Source: Pseudomonas paralcaligenes (lineage in GTDB: Bacteria > Pseudomonadota > Gammaproteobacteria > Pseudomonadales > Pseudomonadaceae). Taken from it: a DNA stretch of 64,000 nucleotides. The stretch is from NCBI RefSeq assembly GCF_019655855.1, contig NZ_BPFX01000005.1, forward strand, positions 62,001-126,000, read 5' to 3'. Each line of letters begins with the position of its first letter. Position 1 is the first letter of the stretch. Positions 34,012 to 43,246 of the stretch are shown piece after piece. The notes below the pieces were generated by a model. That model made no database searches. It saw nothing but the letters and a program-made list of their open reading frames with translations, and was not told where the DNA came from. Position numbers and translations under genes: made by a program.

Positions 34012-34049
34012 AAAACGCCGCGATCCGGCTACCGGATCGCGGCGTTTTT
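34012..34049. terminator. Rho-independent terminator with 17-bp perfect stem
   Basis: Stem AAAACGCCGCGATCCGG and its exact complement around a CTA loop, then a T run. It follows the coiled-coil membrane gene by 14 bp. Confidence 0.92.
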
Positions 34050-34116
34050 CATGGCTGTGTCCTGGTTACGTGCTGCGCGGGCAAGCCCCGCTGTCTGAAC
34101 ACTGCGGCTGCTTGTC

Positions 34117-34244
34117 CTTGGGTCCCCGCCTTCGCGGGGATGACGAGGTAGGGGTGTAATCCTCCAAACCGTCATCCCCGCGAAGGCGGGGATCCAGAAA
34201 CGCTCAGGGCACTACAGCATCTAACGGGGACACCGCCTTTCATG
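34117..34244 (-). repeat. 125-130 bp palindromic repeat element, copy 2 (inverted)
   Basis: Reverse-complement homologue of 14751-14882 with the same order of parts: CATGAAA end, GTGTCCCCGTTAG, TGTAGTGCCCTGAGC, then two CCCCGCCTTCGCGGGGATGACG arms. It ends 8 bp before the HopJ-type gene stop. Confidence 0.9.
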
Positions 34245-34251
34245 GCCCGCA

Positions 34252-34587
34252 TCACTTGCGCGTGAGTGGTTGCCGCTCGAACTGCACGCCGCCCAGGCCG
34301 GTCCGCTGCAGGGCGCGGATGTTGGCGTGGTCGCTGCCTTCCGGCGTAGCCAGCACGGCGCGGTAGTGCTCGCCGAAGGCGCGCAGGGTTTCCTCCAGAC
34401 TGAAGCCTTCCAGCTGGGCCAGGCCGAGGGTCTTGCACGAGCCCTCGTTCTGTCCGGCGGCGTTCTCCACGCCGCCGTTGCGGAAGGCGCTGGGCTGGTA
34501 GTCGTAGTGTTCGGCGACGAAGGCCAGGGTGTCGGCGAACTGGAACTGCTCGCCGTGCAGGCGGGCGCGGAAGTCTTGCAGGCTCAT
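34252..34587 (-). CDS. HopJ-type family protein
   Basis: 111 residues of the HopJ type III effector family: SLQDFRARLHG at the N terminus, YDYQPSAFRNGG, CKTLGLAQLEGFS and the C-terminal LRAFGEHYRAVL. The family includes a P. syringae effector candidate, but the same fold occurs widely in bacteria that have no type III secretion, so a virulence role is not implied. Its ATG overlaps the DUF1244 stop (ATGA), so the two are coupled. Confidence 0.85.
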   Translation of the reverse strand: MSLQDFRARLHGEQFQFADTLAFVAEHYDYQPSAFRNGGVENAAGQNEGSCKTLGLAQLEGFSLEETLRAFGEHYRAVLATPEGSDHANIRALQRTGLGGVQFERQPLTRK

Positions 34588-34880
34588 GGCTGTTGCTGTC
34601 CTTTGTCGAAGGCCGCCAGTTGCTCGGCGCTGGCTTCTTTCTGGTGCTTGGCTTTCCACTCGGCGTAGGGCATGCCGTAGATCGCCTCGCGCGCCTGGTC
34701 CTGGCTCAGCTCGACGCCGAGGTCGTCGGCGGCGGCCTTGTACCACTTGGACAGGCAGTTGCGGCAGAAGCCGGAGAGGTTCATCAGGTCGATGTTCTGC
34801 ACATCGGGGCGCGAACGCAGGTGCTGGACCAGGTTGCGGAAGGCGGCGGCCTCCAGTTCGATGCGTTGCTGTTCGGTCAT
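34584..34880 (-). CDS. DUF1244 family protein
   Basis: 98 residues with the DUF1244 signature: AAAFRNLVQHLRSRPDVQNIDLMNLSGFCRNCLSKWY, with the invariant FCRNCL cysteines, and the GMPYAEWKAKHQ end. Function is unknown; the Cys pair may bind a metal. Part of the minus-strand run folM, folX, this gene, HopJ-type gene, with 62 bp to folX. Confidence 0.87.
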   Translation of the reverse strand: MTEQQRIELEAAAFRNLVQHLRSRPDVQNIDLMNLSGFCRNCLSKWYKAAADDLGVELSQDQAREAIYGMPYAEWKAKHQKEASAEQLAAFDKGQQQP

Positions 34881-34942
34881 GGTCGGGCTCCCGGTCGTCT
34901 GGGTGGCAGATGATAGAAGCCCGCTCCGGCAGCGGCAACGCC

Positions 34943-35314
34943 CTAGCGATGGCCCGCCAGGGTGATCGACACCGACTCGGCGAAGCGCAGGGCGTGCAGC
35001 TTGTCCACCTCCACCTCGGCGTAGCGCACCGCCGGGTTGGCCATGACCAGGTCGAGGATCTCCTGGGTCAGGCGCTCGAGCAGGGCGAAGCGGTTCTCCT
35101 CGACGTGGCGGATCACCGCCTTGGTGATGGTGCGGTAGTTCAGGGCGTGGTCGATGTCGTTGCCCTGCACCGCCTCGGCGGCGGGGTAGAGGATGGTGAG
35201 GTTGATCAGCACGTCCTGCTTGTTGTTGATCTCCTCTTCCTTGATGCCGATGTAGGTGCGCAGGCGCAGGTCCTTGACCCGGATGCGCGCCATCCCAGGT
35301 TCCAGTCGCGGCAT
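34943..35314 (-). CDS. folX: Dihydroneopterin triphosphate 2'-epimerase
   Basis: 123-residue tunnelling-fold enzyme of the FolB/FolX family. The segments [20 protein letters not shown] and [18 protein letters not shown] are characteristic of FolX rather than the aldolase FolB. It converts dihydroneopterin triphosphate to dihydromonapterin triphosphate for tetrahydromonapterin synthesis. The preceding gene on the same strand is folM. In P. aeruginosa a GTP cyclohydrolase gene sits between folM and folX, as I recall; here they are separated by only 72 bp. Confidence 0.9.
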   Translation of the reverse strand: MPRLEPGMARIRVKDLRLRTYIGIKEEEINNKQDVLINLTILYPAAEAVQGNDIDHALNYRTITKAVIRHVEENRFALLERLTQEILDLVMANPAVRYAEVEVDKLHALRFAESVSITLAGHR

Positions 35315-35386
35315 TTGAGTGCTCCGTCCGGTCAGTTGCGGGTATCGCCGGCGCGTCGTGCGCCGGGGCGCCCAGCATACCCGCGG

Positions 35387-36097
35387 TCAGCGCAGATGAC
35401 GACCGCCGTTGACCGCCAGCGTGGTGCCGGTGACGTAGGGGTTGTCCAGCAGGTAGCGCAGGCTCTGGTAGATCACCTCGGCGCCGGGCTCGATACCCAG
35501 GGCCGATTCGGCCAGGCGACGGGCGCGGTACTCGTCGTCGTCGCCCTCGTTGAACTGGATCAGCGCCGGGGCGATGCCGTTGACCTTGATGGCCGGTGCG
35601 AAGCGCGCGGCGAAGGACAGGGTCAGGCTGTCCAGACCGGCCTTGCTGGCGCAGTAGGCAGGGCGCTTGGCGCTGCCGGTGCGCGCCACGTCGTCGCTCA
35701 GGTGGACGATGTCCGCCGGCGTGCTGCGGCGCAGCAGTTCCTCGCAGTGCAGGTTGATCAGGTAGGGCGCCAGCATGTGCACGCCGACCATGCGCTGGAA
35801 CACCTCGGCCTCGTGGCCGGGCGTCTCGGTCTCCCAGTCCGAGGCGTTGTGGACGATGGCGCGCAGGCGGTCGGTGTGGCCCTTCAGCTGTTCGATGAAG
35901 GCCAGGATGCCGGCCTCACTGGAGAAGTCGGCCCGCAGGGCGGTGGCGCCGTGCTCGCGTAGCAGGCGCACGCCCTCGCGTTCGCTGCGGTAGCTGAAGA
36001 TCACCGGCTGGCCCTCGTCGAGCAGGCGCAGGGCGCAGTGCAGGCCGATGCGCTGGCCGGCGCCGGTGATCAGGATGGGAGCGGCGGAGGTGTTCAT
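35387..36097 (-). CDS. folM: Dihydromonapterin reductase
   Basis: 236-residue SDR: glycine motif ITGAGQRIGLH, FSYRSER (NADPH-binding arginine), HNASDW and the active-site YCASK. The N terminus APILITGAGQRIGLHCA is typical of FolM, which reduces dihydromonapterin (and dihydrofolate weakly) to the tetrahydro form. Placement directly before folX supports this over a generic SDR. Confidence 0.88.
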   Translation of the reverse strand: MNTSAAPILITGAGQRIGLHCALRLLDEGQPVIFSYRSEREGVRLLREHGATALRADFSSEAGILAFIEQLKGHTDRLRAIVHNASDWETETPGHEAEVFQRMVGVHMLAPYLINLHCEELLRRSTPADIVHLSDDVARTGSAKRPAYCASKAGLDSLTLSFAARFAPAIKVNGIAPALIQFNEGDDDEYRARRLAESALGIEPGAEVIYQSLRYLLDNPYVTGTTLAVNGGRHLR

Positions 36098-36182
36098 GCG
36101 GGGCTCGTCGATCAGGCTGGATCGGGCAAGTTAACCCCAGCCCCCGCCGTGCTACAACCATGCGCGCTGGCGGGGAGGCGCC

Positions 36183-36746
36183 TCAGCGGGCCTGTAGCGG
36201 CTCGTCCGCGGCGCGGGCGCGACGCCCCTGCAGCCAGGGCTCCAGCAGGTGGGTGGAGAGCGGGATGAACCAGTAGGTCATCAGTGGCGTCAGCACCAGG
36301 GTGCCGAGCAGCACGCGCAGCACCAGCGGCCATTCGGCCATGAAGCCGCCGAACAGCAGGTTGAAGGCCAGCGATACCGGGAAGAAGGCCAGCCAGATGG
36401 CGATGCTCTGCTTCCAGCGCGGCGGCCGGCGGTCGGCGCTGCCGAACCAGGCGTCCAGGCCGCTGATGCGGTGCTCGTGGGGCTGGGCGAACAGGCCGGC
36501 GCCGCGCTGCAGCCAGGTGCGGCGCGAGGCGGAATGCTCCCAGGCGGCGAGGGTGGCGGCATCGGCGAAGCGGAACACGATCTGGAATTCGTCGTCCCCG
36601 GGCGGCGGGGCCAGGACGCCGGAGCCCAGGTAGCCGGGGAAGTCGGCGGCGAGTTGCTGGCCTTCGTGCAGCCAGGCGCGGAAGTCGTGGAAGCACTCGC
36701 GCGGAACGCGGCGTGCCACCAGCATGGTGACCGGATCGGTAGACAT
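36183..36746 (-). CDS. ABM-domain protein with two membrane helices
   Basis: 187 residues: an N-terminal antibiotic-biosynthesis-monooxygenase-like domain (about 5-95: VARRVPRECFHDFRAWL ... FQIVFRFADAATLAAWEHS) followed by two transmembrane helices at about 115-165. Membrane-anchored ABM proteins exist in several Proteobacteria without known substrate. The start is at MSTDPVTM. Confidence 0.8.
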   Translation of the reverse strand: MSTDPVTMLVARRVPRECFHDFRAWLHEGQQLAADFPGYLGSGVLAPPPGDDEFQIVFRFADAATLAAWEHSASRRTWLQRGAGLFAQPHEHRISGLDAWFGSADRRPPRWKQSIAIWLAFFPVSLAFNLLFGGFMAEWPLVLRVLLGTLVLTPLMTYWFIPLSTHLLEPWLQGRRARAADEPLQAR

Positions 36747-36907
36747 CGTGTATCTCCACAGCGACAGGCGCGGCCCGGGTAGGGCGTTGCGCGGTATGGC
36801 CCGCCGGGGTGATGGCGGGCCATAGAAATTAGGTCAATGTTATTGCCGTTTATGGGGGATGGCTAGAGGCACGCGGACGGGCATTCGGGTAATGGGGCGG
36901 GCAAAAG

Positions 36908-36936
36908 AAAAAGCCCGGCGCTGGGCCGGGCTTTTT
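36908..36936 (-). terminator. Rho-independent terminator of the fumarase gene
   Basis: Perfect 12-bp stem AAAAAGCCCGGC/GCCGGGCTTTTT with a five-base loop, 17 bp after the fumarase stop. It can work on both strands. Confidence 0.88.
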
Positions 36937-36952
36937 CGCAGCGCATGGGCGC

Positions 36953-38476
36953 TTACTTCACTTCCACCGCCAGGTTCTCGGCGATCTTCTTCTGCCAGAT
37001 CGCCGGGCCGGTGATATGCACCGATTCGCCGTTGGTGTCGACCGCGACGGTCACCGGCATGTCCTTCACTTCGAACTCGTAGATCGCTTCCATGCCTAGT
37101 TCGGCGAAGGCCAGCACCTTGGACTTCTTGATCGCCTGGGCGACCAGGTAGGCGGCACCGCCGACGGCCATCAGGTACACGGCCTTGTTGTCCTTGATCG
37201 CGTCGATGGCGATCGGGCCGCGCTCGGATTTGCCGATCATGCCCAGCAGGCCGGTGCTTTCGAGGATCTGGCGGGTGAACTTGTCCATCCGCGTGGCGGT
37301 GGTCGGGCCGGCCGGGCCGACCACTTCGTCACCCACCGGATCGACCGGGCCGACGTAGTAGATGAAGCGGCCCTTGAGGTCCACCGGCAGCGGTTCGCCC
37401 TTGTTCAGCATGTCGACCATGCGCTTGTGCGCGGCGTCGCGGCCGGTGAGCATCTTGCCGTTGAGCAGCACGGTCTCGCCCGGTTTCCAGCTCTGCACTT
37501 CTTCCGGGGTGATCTCGTCAAGATTGACGCGGCGCGCGCTCGGGCCGGCTTCCCAGACGATTTCCGGGTAGGCGGAGAGGTCCGGCGCTTCCAGCTCGGC
37601 CGGGCCGGAGCCGTCGAGCACGAAGTGGGCGTGGCGGGTGGCGGCGCAGTTGGGGATCATGCACACCGGCAGGCTGGCGGCGTGGGTCGGGTAGTCCATG
37701 ATCTTGACGTCGAGCACGGTGGTCAGGCCGCCCAGGCCCTGGGCGCCGATGCCCAGCTGGTTGACCTTGTCGAACAGCTCAAGACGCAGTTCCTCGATGC
37801 GGTTCTGCGGGCCGCGGGCCTTAAGTTCGTGGATGTCGATGTGCTCCATCAGCACTTCCTTGGCCATCACCGCGGCCTTCTCGGCGGTGCCGCCGATGCC
37901 GATGCCGAGCATGCCCGGCGGGCACCAGCCGGCGCCCATGGTCGGCACGGTCTTGAGCACCCAGTCGACGATCGAGTCGGACGGGTTGAGCATGGCCATC
38001 TTCGACTTGTTCTCGGAGCCGCCGCCCTTGGCCGCGACGTCCACTTCGACCTTGTCGCCCGGGACGATGGAGTAGTGGATCACCGCCGGGGTGTTGTCCT
38101 TGGTGTTCTTACGGGCGCCTGCCGGGTCGGCCAGGATCGAGGCGCGCAGGACGTTCTCCGGCAGGTTGTAGGCGCGGCGCACGCCCTCGTTGATCATGTC
38201 GTCGACGCTCATGGTGGCGCCGTCCCAGCGCACGTCCATGCCGACCTTGATGAACACGGTGACGATGCCGGTGTCCTGGCAGATTGGCCGGTGGCCGGTG
38301 GCGCACATGCGCGAGTTGATCAGGATCTGCGCCATGGAGTCGCGCGCGGCGGGCGATTCTTCCTTCAGGTAGGCCTCATGCATGGCCTGGATGAAGTCGA
38401 CGGGGTGGTAGTAGGAGATGAACTGCAGGGCGTCGGCGACGCTCTGAATCAGGTCATCCTGCTTGATCACGGTCAT
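36953..38476 (-). CDS. fumA: Class I fumarate hydratase (iron-sulfur)
   Basis: 507-residue homodimeric [4Fe-4S] fumarase interconverting fumarate and malate in the TCA cycle. The N-terminal domain has RPICQDTG and the cluster-binding CPPGMLG and MIPNCAATRH segments; the C-terminal domain has GPAGPTTATRMDKF and VGGAAYLVAQ. The N terminus MTVIKQDDLIQSVADALQFISYYHP is standard. It corresponds to PA4333. Divergent from the SadC-like gene. Confidence 0.94.
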   Translation of the reverse strand: MTVIKQDDLIQSVADALQFISYYHPVDFIQAMHEAYLKEESPAARDSMAQILINSRMCATGHRPICQDTGIVTVFIKVGMDVRWDGATMSVDDMINEGVRRAYNLPENVLRASILADPAGARKNTKDNTPAVIHYSIVPGDKVEVDVAAKGGGSENKSKMAMLNPSDSIVDWVLKTVPTMGAGWCPPGMLGIGIGGTAEKAAVMAKEVLMEHIDIHELKARGPQNRIEELRLELFDKVNQLGIGAQGLGGLTTVLDVKIMDYPTHAASLPVCMIPNCAATRHAHFVLDGSGPAELEAPDLSAYPEIVWEAGPSARRVNLDEITPEEVQSWKPGETVLLNGKMLTGRDAAHKRMVDMLNKGEPLPVDLKGRFIYYVGPVDPVGDEVVGPAGPTTATRMDKFTRQILESTGLLGMIGKSERGPIAIDAIKDNKAVYLMAVGGAAYLVAQAIKKSKVLAFAELGMEAIYEFEVKDMPVTVAVDTNGESVHITGPAIWQKKIAENLAVEVK

Positions 38477-38682
38477 GGTGCGCTCCTCTATCGGGGAACA
38501 TCTATATAAGGAAACGCCGGACCACGACCCGGCGCGACTGCGGAAAAAACGGCGCCGCAGTATAGCGCGGCGGCAGGGGTGGGCACAGTCCGCGAGCGGT
38601 GGCCGATGGTCGATAGGTGGCGGCCGGTGCGCTATCAATTTTGTGATCACGAAGGTAGAGTTGGGCAAGGTGCCAGTACGGG

Positions 38683-39819
38683 ATGGAGCCCATGAGCGTG
38701 AGTAGTCCGGGGGCGACGAGACGAAGCCTGCAGAGCCTGTTGCTGAAGCGTTTCGGCATGGCGGTAGCGAGTTACGCCCTGGTGATTCTGACGCTCTGGA
38801 TCGCCGTCTGGGCCGGCCTGTACAACGGCACCCTGCAATTCGCGCTGTTCTGCACCGGCCTGGCGGTGGTCAGCCAACTGGTGTTCTTCCTGCTGTTCAT
38901 CAGTGGTCGCAACCTGCGTTTCGGCGACCCCAGCCTGACCGAAGCGCAGATCCTCGTGGGCGTCGCCCTGCACACCGCCTTGCTGGCGCAGCTCGACAGC
39001 GCGCGCGGCAGCTTGCTGATGTTCTACATGGTCATCCTGATGTTCGGCGTGTTCCAGCTGCGCCCGCGGGTGTTCGTGCGCAACGCCGCCATCGCTTTCT
39101 TCGCCTTCGCCGGCCTCAATCTGTGGGACGGCTACCAGATGCGCCTCGCCGAGCCGGCCCAGGCGTTGCTGCAATGCTCCGCGCTGTTCATCGGCCTGGT
39201 CTGGCAGAGCCTGTTCGCCAGCTATGTGCAGGCCATGCGCCAGCGCATGCGCCAGCGGCGCTACGCCCTGCAGGCGCACCAGGACACCCTGCGCGGCATG
39301 ATGCGCCAGCTCGAGGACCTGGTGGCCACCGACGAGCTGACCGGCCTGTTCAACCGCCGTCATTTCCTGCGCCTGGCCCTGCGCGAGCTGGACAACCTCG
39401 GCCACGGCCGTCAGCACGGCCTGGCGCTGATCGATCTGGACCACTTCAAGCGCATCAACGACATGTACGGACATGCCGCCGGCGACCGCGTGCTGCAGAC
39501 CTTCGCCGCAGTGGCGCGGGCCTGCTTGCGCGACGGCGACGTGCTGGCCCGCTACGGCGGCGAGGAATTCGTGCTGCTGCTGCCAAACACCGACGCCGAC
39601 CAGTTCACCAGCTGCTGCGAGCGCCTGCGCGAGGCCTTCGCCAGCGCCGAGCCGGTCGGTGTGCAGGTCAGCAACCTCAGCCTCTCGGCGGGCATGACCC
39701 TGCTCTGCGAGGGCGACGATCTCGACGAGGCGCTGCAGCGCGCCGACCAGGCGCTGTACCGGGCCAAGCGCGGCGGGCGCAACCGCTGCGATGCGGCCTG
39801 GGAGGGCGCCGGTGCCTGA
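38683..39819 (+). CDS. sadC: SadC-like membrane diguanylate cyclase
   Basis: 378 residues with six transmembrane helices in the first 190 residues, a short coiled linker and a C-terminal GGDEF domain. The active site is ARYGGEEFVLLLP and the inhibitory RxxD site is RDGD just before it, so the enzyme should be active and product-controlled. The gene order fumarase / membrane GGDEF / ferredoxin reductase / enoyl-CoA hydratase matches PA4333-PA4330, where the second gene is SadC, a regulator of surface attachment; the name is transferred on that basis. An alternative start is the ATG at 38692. It overlaps the next gene. Confidence 0.85.
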   Translation: MEPMSVSSPGATRRSLQSLLLKRFGMAVASYALVILTLWIAVWAGLYNGTLQFALFCTGLAVVSQLVFFLLFISGRNLRFGDPSLTEAQILVGVALHTALLAQLDSARGSLLMFYMVILMFGVFQLRPRVFVRNAAIAFFAFAGLNLWDGYQMRLAEPAQALLQCSALFIGLVWQSLFASYVQAMRQRMRQRRYALQAHQDTLRGMMRQLEDLVATDELTGLFNRRHFLRLALRELDNLGHGRQHGLALIDLDHFKRINDMYGHAAGDRVLQTFAAVARACLRDGDVLARYGGEEFVLLLPNTDADQFTSCCERLREAFASAEPVGVQVSNLSLSAGMTLLCEGDDLDEALQRADQALYRAKRGGRNRCDAAWEGAGA

Positions 39820-40753
39820 ACCGAGGGTGCATGCCGCCGGCCGAGCCTGGCCGGTGCCTGCCGGCAGCAACCTGCTCGATGCGCTCAACGGCGCCGGTCT
39901 GCGGGTGCCCTACAGCTGCCGCTCCGGCAGCTGCCACGCCTGCCTGGTGCGCTGCGTGCGCGGCGAGCTGCTGGACGAGCGGCCCGAGGCCCTGAGCGAG
40001 GAGCGTCGCGACCAGGGCTGGCGCCTGGCCTGCCAGTGCCGGGTGGTGGGCGATGTCGAGGTCAGGCTGTTCGACCCCGCCCATGACGGCCTGCCTGCGC
40101 GGGTGGCGTCGCTCGACTGGCTCGGATCGCGGGTGTTGCGCCTGCGGGTGCAGCCGGAGCGACCGCTGCGCTACGAGGCCGGCCAGCACCTGGTGCTGTG
40201 GGCCGACACGGGCGTGGCGCGCCCCTATTCGCTAGCCAGCCTGCCGGGCGATCCCTGGCTGGAGTTCCACCTGGACTGCCGCCAGGGCGGCGCCTTCAGC
40301 GACGTCGCCCGCCACCTGCGGCCGGGGAACCCGCTGCGCCTGGGCGAGCTGCGCGGTGGCGCGCTGCATTACGACCCGGACTGGAGCGAGCGGCCACTCT
40401 GGCTGCTGGCCGCCGGTACCGGCCTGGCGCCCCTGTGGGGCGTGCTGCGCGAGGCGCTGCGCCAGCATCATCAGGGCCCGATAAGGGTCATTCACCAGGC
40501 GAATGACGAGGTCGGTCATTACCTCGCCGAGCCGCTGCGGGCGCTGGCCGCCGCCCATCCGCAGCTCCAGGTGCAGCTGGTGGCAGAGTCCGAGCAGGCT
40601 GCGGTTTTGGCGGAACTGCGGCTTGTTTCGCGGCAGACCCTCGCCTTACTCTGCGGCTCGCCCGCCAGCGTGGAAGCCTTCGCCCGCCGTCTGTTCCTGA
40701 TCGGCGTGCCGCGCAACCAGGTATTGGCCGACCTCTTCCTTCCCCACGCCTAG
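39812..40753 (+). CDS. 2Fe-2S ferredoxin-reductase fusion protein (PA4331-like)
   Basis: 313 residues: an N-terminal plant-type 2Fe-2S domain with Cys36, Cys41, Cys44 and Cys74, then an FAD domain (RPYSLAS) and an NAD(P) domain (AAGTGLAPL). The architecture is that of oxygenase reductases. GTG start after GGGAGGG, overlapping the SadC-like stop by 8 bp, which implies coupled translation. The partner oxygenase is not encoded here. Confidence 0.88.
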   Translation: MPEPRVHAAGRAWPVPAGSNLLDALNGAGLRVPYSCRSGSCHACLVRCVRGELLDERPEALSEERRDQGWRLACQCRVVGDVEVRLFDPAHDGLPARVASLDWLGSRVLRLRVQPERPLRYEAGQHLVLWADTGVARPYSLASLPGDPWLEFHLDCRQGGAFSDVARHLRPGNPLRLGELRGGALHYDPDWSERPLWLLAAGTGLAPLWGVLREALRQHHQGPIRVIHQANDEVGHYLAEPLRALAAAHPQLQVQLVAESEQAAVLAELRLVSRQTLALLCGSPASVEAFARRLFLIGVPRNQVLADLFLPHA

Positions 40754-40865
40754 CCCAGCGCGCACCGGAATGCCAGACGGTTTCCGGATAGCGCAAGGCA
40801 GGCGCGGATACCTTTCCCCGCGGGCGCATGGCCTCGGCCGACACCCCGAAGACAATGGAGCTGCG

Positions 40866-41639
40866 ATGAGCGAACACATACAGGTCGAACGCGAAGGGGG
40901 GCTGCTGACCCTGCGCCTGGCCCGCCCGGACAAGATGAATGCGCTGACCCTCGCCATGTACAGCCGGATGGCCGAGGTGCTGGAAGAGGCCGATGGGGAT
41001 CGTGGCGTTCGCGCGGTGCTGATCACCGGCGGGCCGGAATGCTTCACCAGCGGCAACGACGTGGCCGATTTCCTGCAGTCGCCGCTCAGCGGCACGGACA
41101 GCCCGGTATTCCGCTTCATGCGCGCGCTGTTCGACTTCTCCAAGCCGGTGGTGGCCGCGGTGGCCGGCCCCGCCGTGGGTATCGGTACCACGCTGCTGCT
41201 GCACTGCGACCTGGTGTACGTGGCGCGCGACGCCAAGCTGCGCACGCCCTTCGTCAATCTCGGCCTGTGTCCGGAATACGGCTCCAGCCTGATCCTGCCG
41301 CGCCTGCTCGGCCAGGCGAAGGCGTCCGAGGTACTGCTGCTGGGCGAAGTCTTCAGCGGTGCCCAGGCGGCCGAGTGGGGCATCGCCACCGCGGCGCTGG
41401 AGGACGGCCCCAGCACGCTGGCCAGGGCGCGCGAGATGGCGCTGCGCTTCCTCGAACTGGCGCCCTCGGCGCTGCTCGACTGCAAGCGGCTGATGCGCGC
41501 GCCGGCGCGCGAGGAACTGCGCAAGGTGATCGAGGAGGAGGGCGCCCTGTTCGCCCAGCGCCTGCGTTCGCCGGAGGCGGTCGAGGCGCTGTCGGCCTTC
41601 ATGGAGCGGCGCAAGCCGGATTTCTCCAGGTTCCAGTGA
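40866..41639 (+). CDS. Enoyl-CoA hydratase/isomerase family protein
   Basis: 257-residue crotonase-fold enzyme. Oxyanion-hole regions are ECFTSGNDVADF and GPAVGIGTTLLLHCDLVYV; NLGLCPEYGSSLILPRLLG holds the catalytic-glutamate position (Glu in CPEYG). It corresponds to PA4330. Convergent with cyaB; a perfect 11-bp hairpin lies between them. Confidence 0.9.
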   Translation: MSEHIQVEREGGLLTLRLARPDKMNALTLAMYSRMAEVLEEADGDRGVRAVLITGGPECFTSGNDVADFLQSPLSGTDSPVFRFMRALFDFSKPVVAAVAGPAVGIGTTLLLHCDLVYVARDAKLRTPFVNLGLCPEYGSSLILPRLLGQAKASEVLLLGEVFSGAQAAEWGIATAALEDGPSTLARAREMALRFLELAPSALLDCKRLMRAPAREELRKVIEEEGALFAQRLRSPEAVEALSAFMERRKPDFSRFQ

Positions 41640-41644
41640 GGGTG

Positions 41645-41670
41645 ACGCGCGCCGCGAAGGCGGCGCGCGT
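41645..41670. terminator. Hairpin between convergent enoyl-CoA hydratase and cyaB
   Basis: Perfect 11-bp stem ACGCGCGCCGC/GCGGCGCGCGT with a GAAG tetraloop. No T-tract follows on either strand, so termination is only suggested by position. Confidence 0.5.
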
Positions 41671-41672
41671 AC

Positions 41673-43061
41673 CTACAGGATGACCTTGTCGCGCAGCTTT
41701 TCCGCGGCCTGGTTGAGGGCCTGGATGACCTTCTCCTTGTCGTAGTTCTGGATGCCGTTGGTATCCAGGTACATGGAGAAGCCCGGCAGTTCGTGCTCGA
41801 CATAGCTGGAGCGGGCGCCCAGGTCGCGGCGGAAGTCCACCACCTGGTAGATCTGCACCGGGCGGCTGAAGCCCTTGACCACGATCTGGCCCTTGTCGCG
41901 GCACATGATCACGTCCTTGATCAGCGAGTAGGTCTCGTGGGAGATGAGAATCTCGCCGGCTTCCGAGGAGCTTTCCAGGCGGCTGGCCAGGTTCACCTCG
42001 CGGCCGATGATGGTGTAGTCCATGCGCGTGTCGGCGCCGAAGTTGCCCACGGTGCAGTAGCCCGTGTTGAGCCCCATGCGGATTTCCAGCGGCTTGGTGA
42101 TGCCCTGGGCGCGCCACTGCTGGCGCAGCACCTTCATGTGCTTGCGCATGGCGACGGCCATGGACACGGCGTTCACCGCGTCCTTCTTGGCGCCCTGGCT
42201 GGTGGGGTCGCCGAAGAACACCAGCACGCTGTCGCCGACGAACTTGTCGATAGTGCCGCCGTACTTGAGGGCGATCTTCGACATTTCGTTGAGGTAGGTG
42301 TTGAGCAGGTCGGTCAGTTGCTCGGCTTCCAGTTCCTCGGCCAGTTCGCTGAAGCCCTTGATGTCGGAGAAGAACACGGTGAGCTTCTTGCGCTGGGTCT
42401 CCAGGCGCACGTGCTTCTTGCCGCTGAAGATCATCTCCCACACCTGGGGCGACAGGTATTTGGCGAGGTTGCGCGCCAGGCGCGCGGCCTTTTCCTGCTC
42501 GCGCTTGATCTCGATGCGCGCCTGGGTCAGGCGCATGCCCTGCTCATTGACGAAGAAGGCGGTGATGCAGATGTACAGGGTGGTCAGCAGGATGCTGACC
42601 AGGGCCACCAGGCTCGGCGTGGCAATGTTGATTTCCGGCTTCAGCAGGGCGGCGTTCAAGGCCATGCTGCCGGTCGCCACCAGAAGCGCCATGCCCATCT
42701 TGCGCAGGCCGCCGGCGATAAGTGCGCTAAAGCTCAGCGTCAGCAGGAACATCAGGGTGGGGACGAGGGAAAACGTCATCAGCACGGCAGCCGCGCCGGC
42801 ATGCAGGGCGTCGATGAACAGCAGGACCAGGTTGGTCTGCTGCGGGTAGTCGCGTTTGAAGCGATTGCTGAGGTGGTAGGCCAGATGCGGATAGAGCAGG
42901 GCGTAGGGCACCAGCCAGAGGATGTCGTAGCCGAAGTGCTGGCTGTAGGTGCCGGCGGCGACGGCGGCGGCCGGGGCTATGTAGGCCAGCACTCGCGAAT
43001 AATACTCGCGGAGCAACGGGGCAGGCTGCGCCCCGGGTGTTTCCTGGACGGCGAATTTCAT
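41673..43061 (-). CDS. cyaB: Class III adenylate cyclase with MASE2 membrane domain
   Basis: 462 residues. The N-terminal 180 residues are a MASE2-type domain with about six transmembrane helices. The C-terminal class III cyclase domain has the two metal-binding aspartates (FFSDIKGF near 233 and VGDSVLVFFGD), the adenine-selecting Lys (TIDKFVGD) and Thr (MDYTIIG), and the transition-state Asn/Arg (REVNLASRLES). This is the organisation and almost the exact length of P. aeruginosa CyaB, which makes cAMP for Vfr-dependent gene control. The next gene upstream, an Mpo1-like protein, is in the same direction. Confidence 0.93.
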   Translation of the reverse strand: MKFAVQETPGAQPAPLLREYYSRVLAYIAPAAAVAAGTYSQHFGYDILWLVPYALLYPHLAYHLSNRFKRDYPQQTNLVLLFIDALHAGAAAVLMTFSLVPTLMFLLTLSFSALIAGGLRKMGMALLVATGSMALNAALLKPEINIATPSLVALVSILLTTLYICITAFFVNEQGMRLTQARIEIKREQEKAARLARNLAKYLSPQVWEMIFSGKKHVRLETQRKKLTVFFSDIKGFSELAEELEAEQLTDLLNTYLNEMSKIALKYGGTIDKFVGDSVLVFFGDPTSQGAKKDAVNAVSMAVAMRKHMKVLRQQWRAQGITKPLEIRMGLNTGYCTVGNFGADTRMDYTIIGREVNLASRLESSSEAGEILISHETYSLIKDVIMCRDKGQIVVKGFSRPVQIYQVVDFRRDLGARSSYVEHELPGFSMYLDTNGIQNYDKEKVIQALNQAAEKLRDKVIL

Positions 43062-43246
43062 GCGGTATGGACTATCCCTGCTGGATTTCTGACGCCTCTG
43101 GCGGGCATCTGGACTCTGCAATAGCCGAGCCAGCGGGATCATAACGAGGAGCAGGTCACACGACCAGTAGGGAGTGCCGAGTGGCGTCGCGAGGGGAGCA
43201 GGAGGTCGGGCGGCAGTGCGTGTGGAGCGCACCGCCGCCGATGGGA

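Noticed and set aside
34252-34587. HopJ-type gene as evidence of type III secretion or virulence
   Set aside because: The family is widespread in bacteria without type III secretion, and no secretion genes or hrp-type promoter are visible here.
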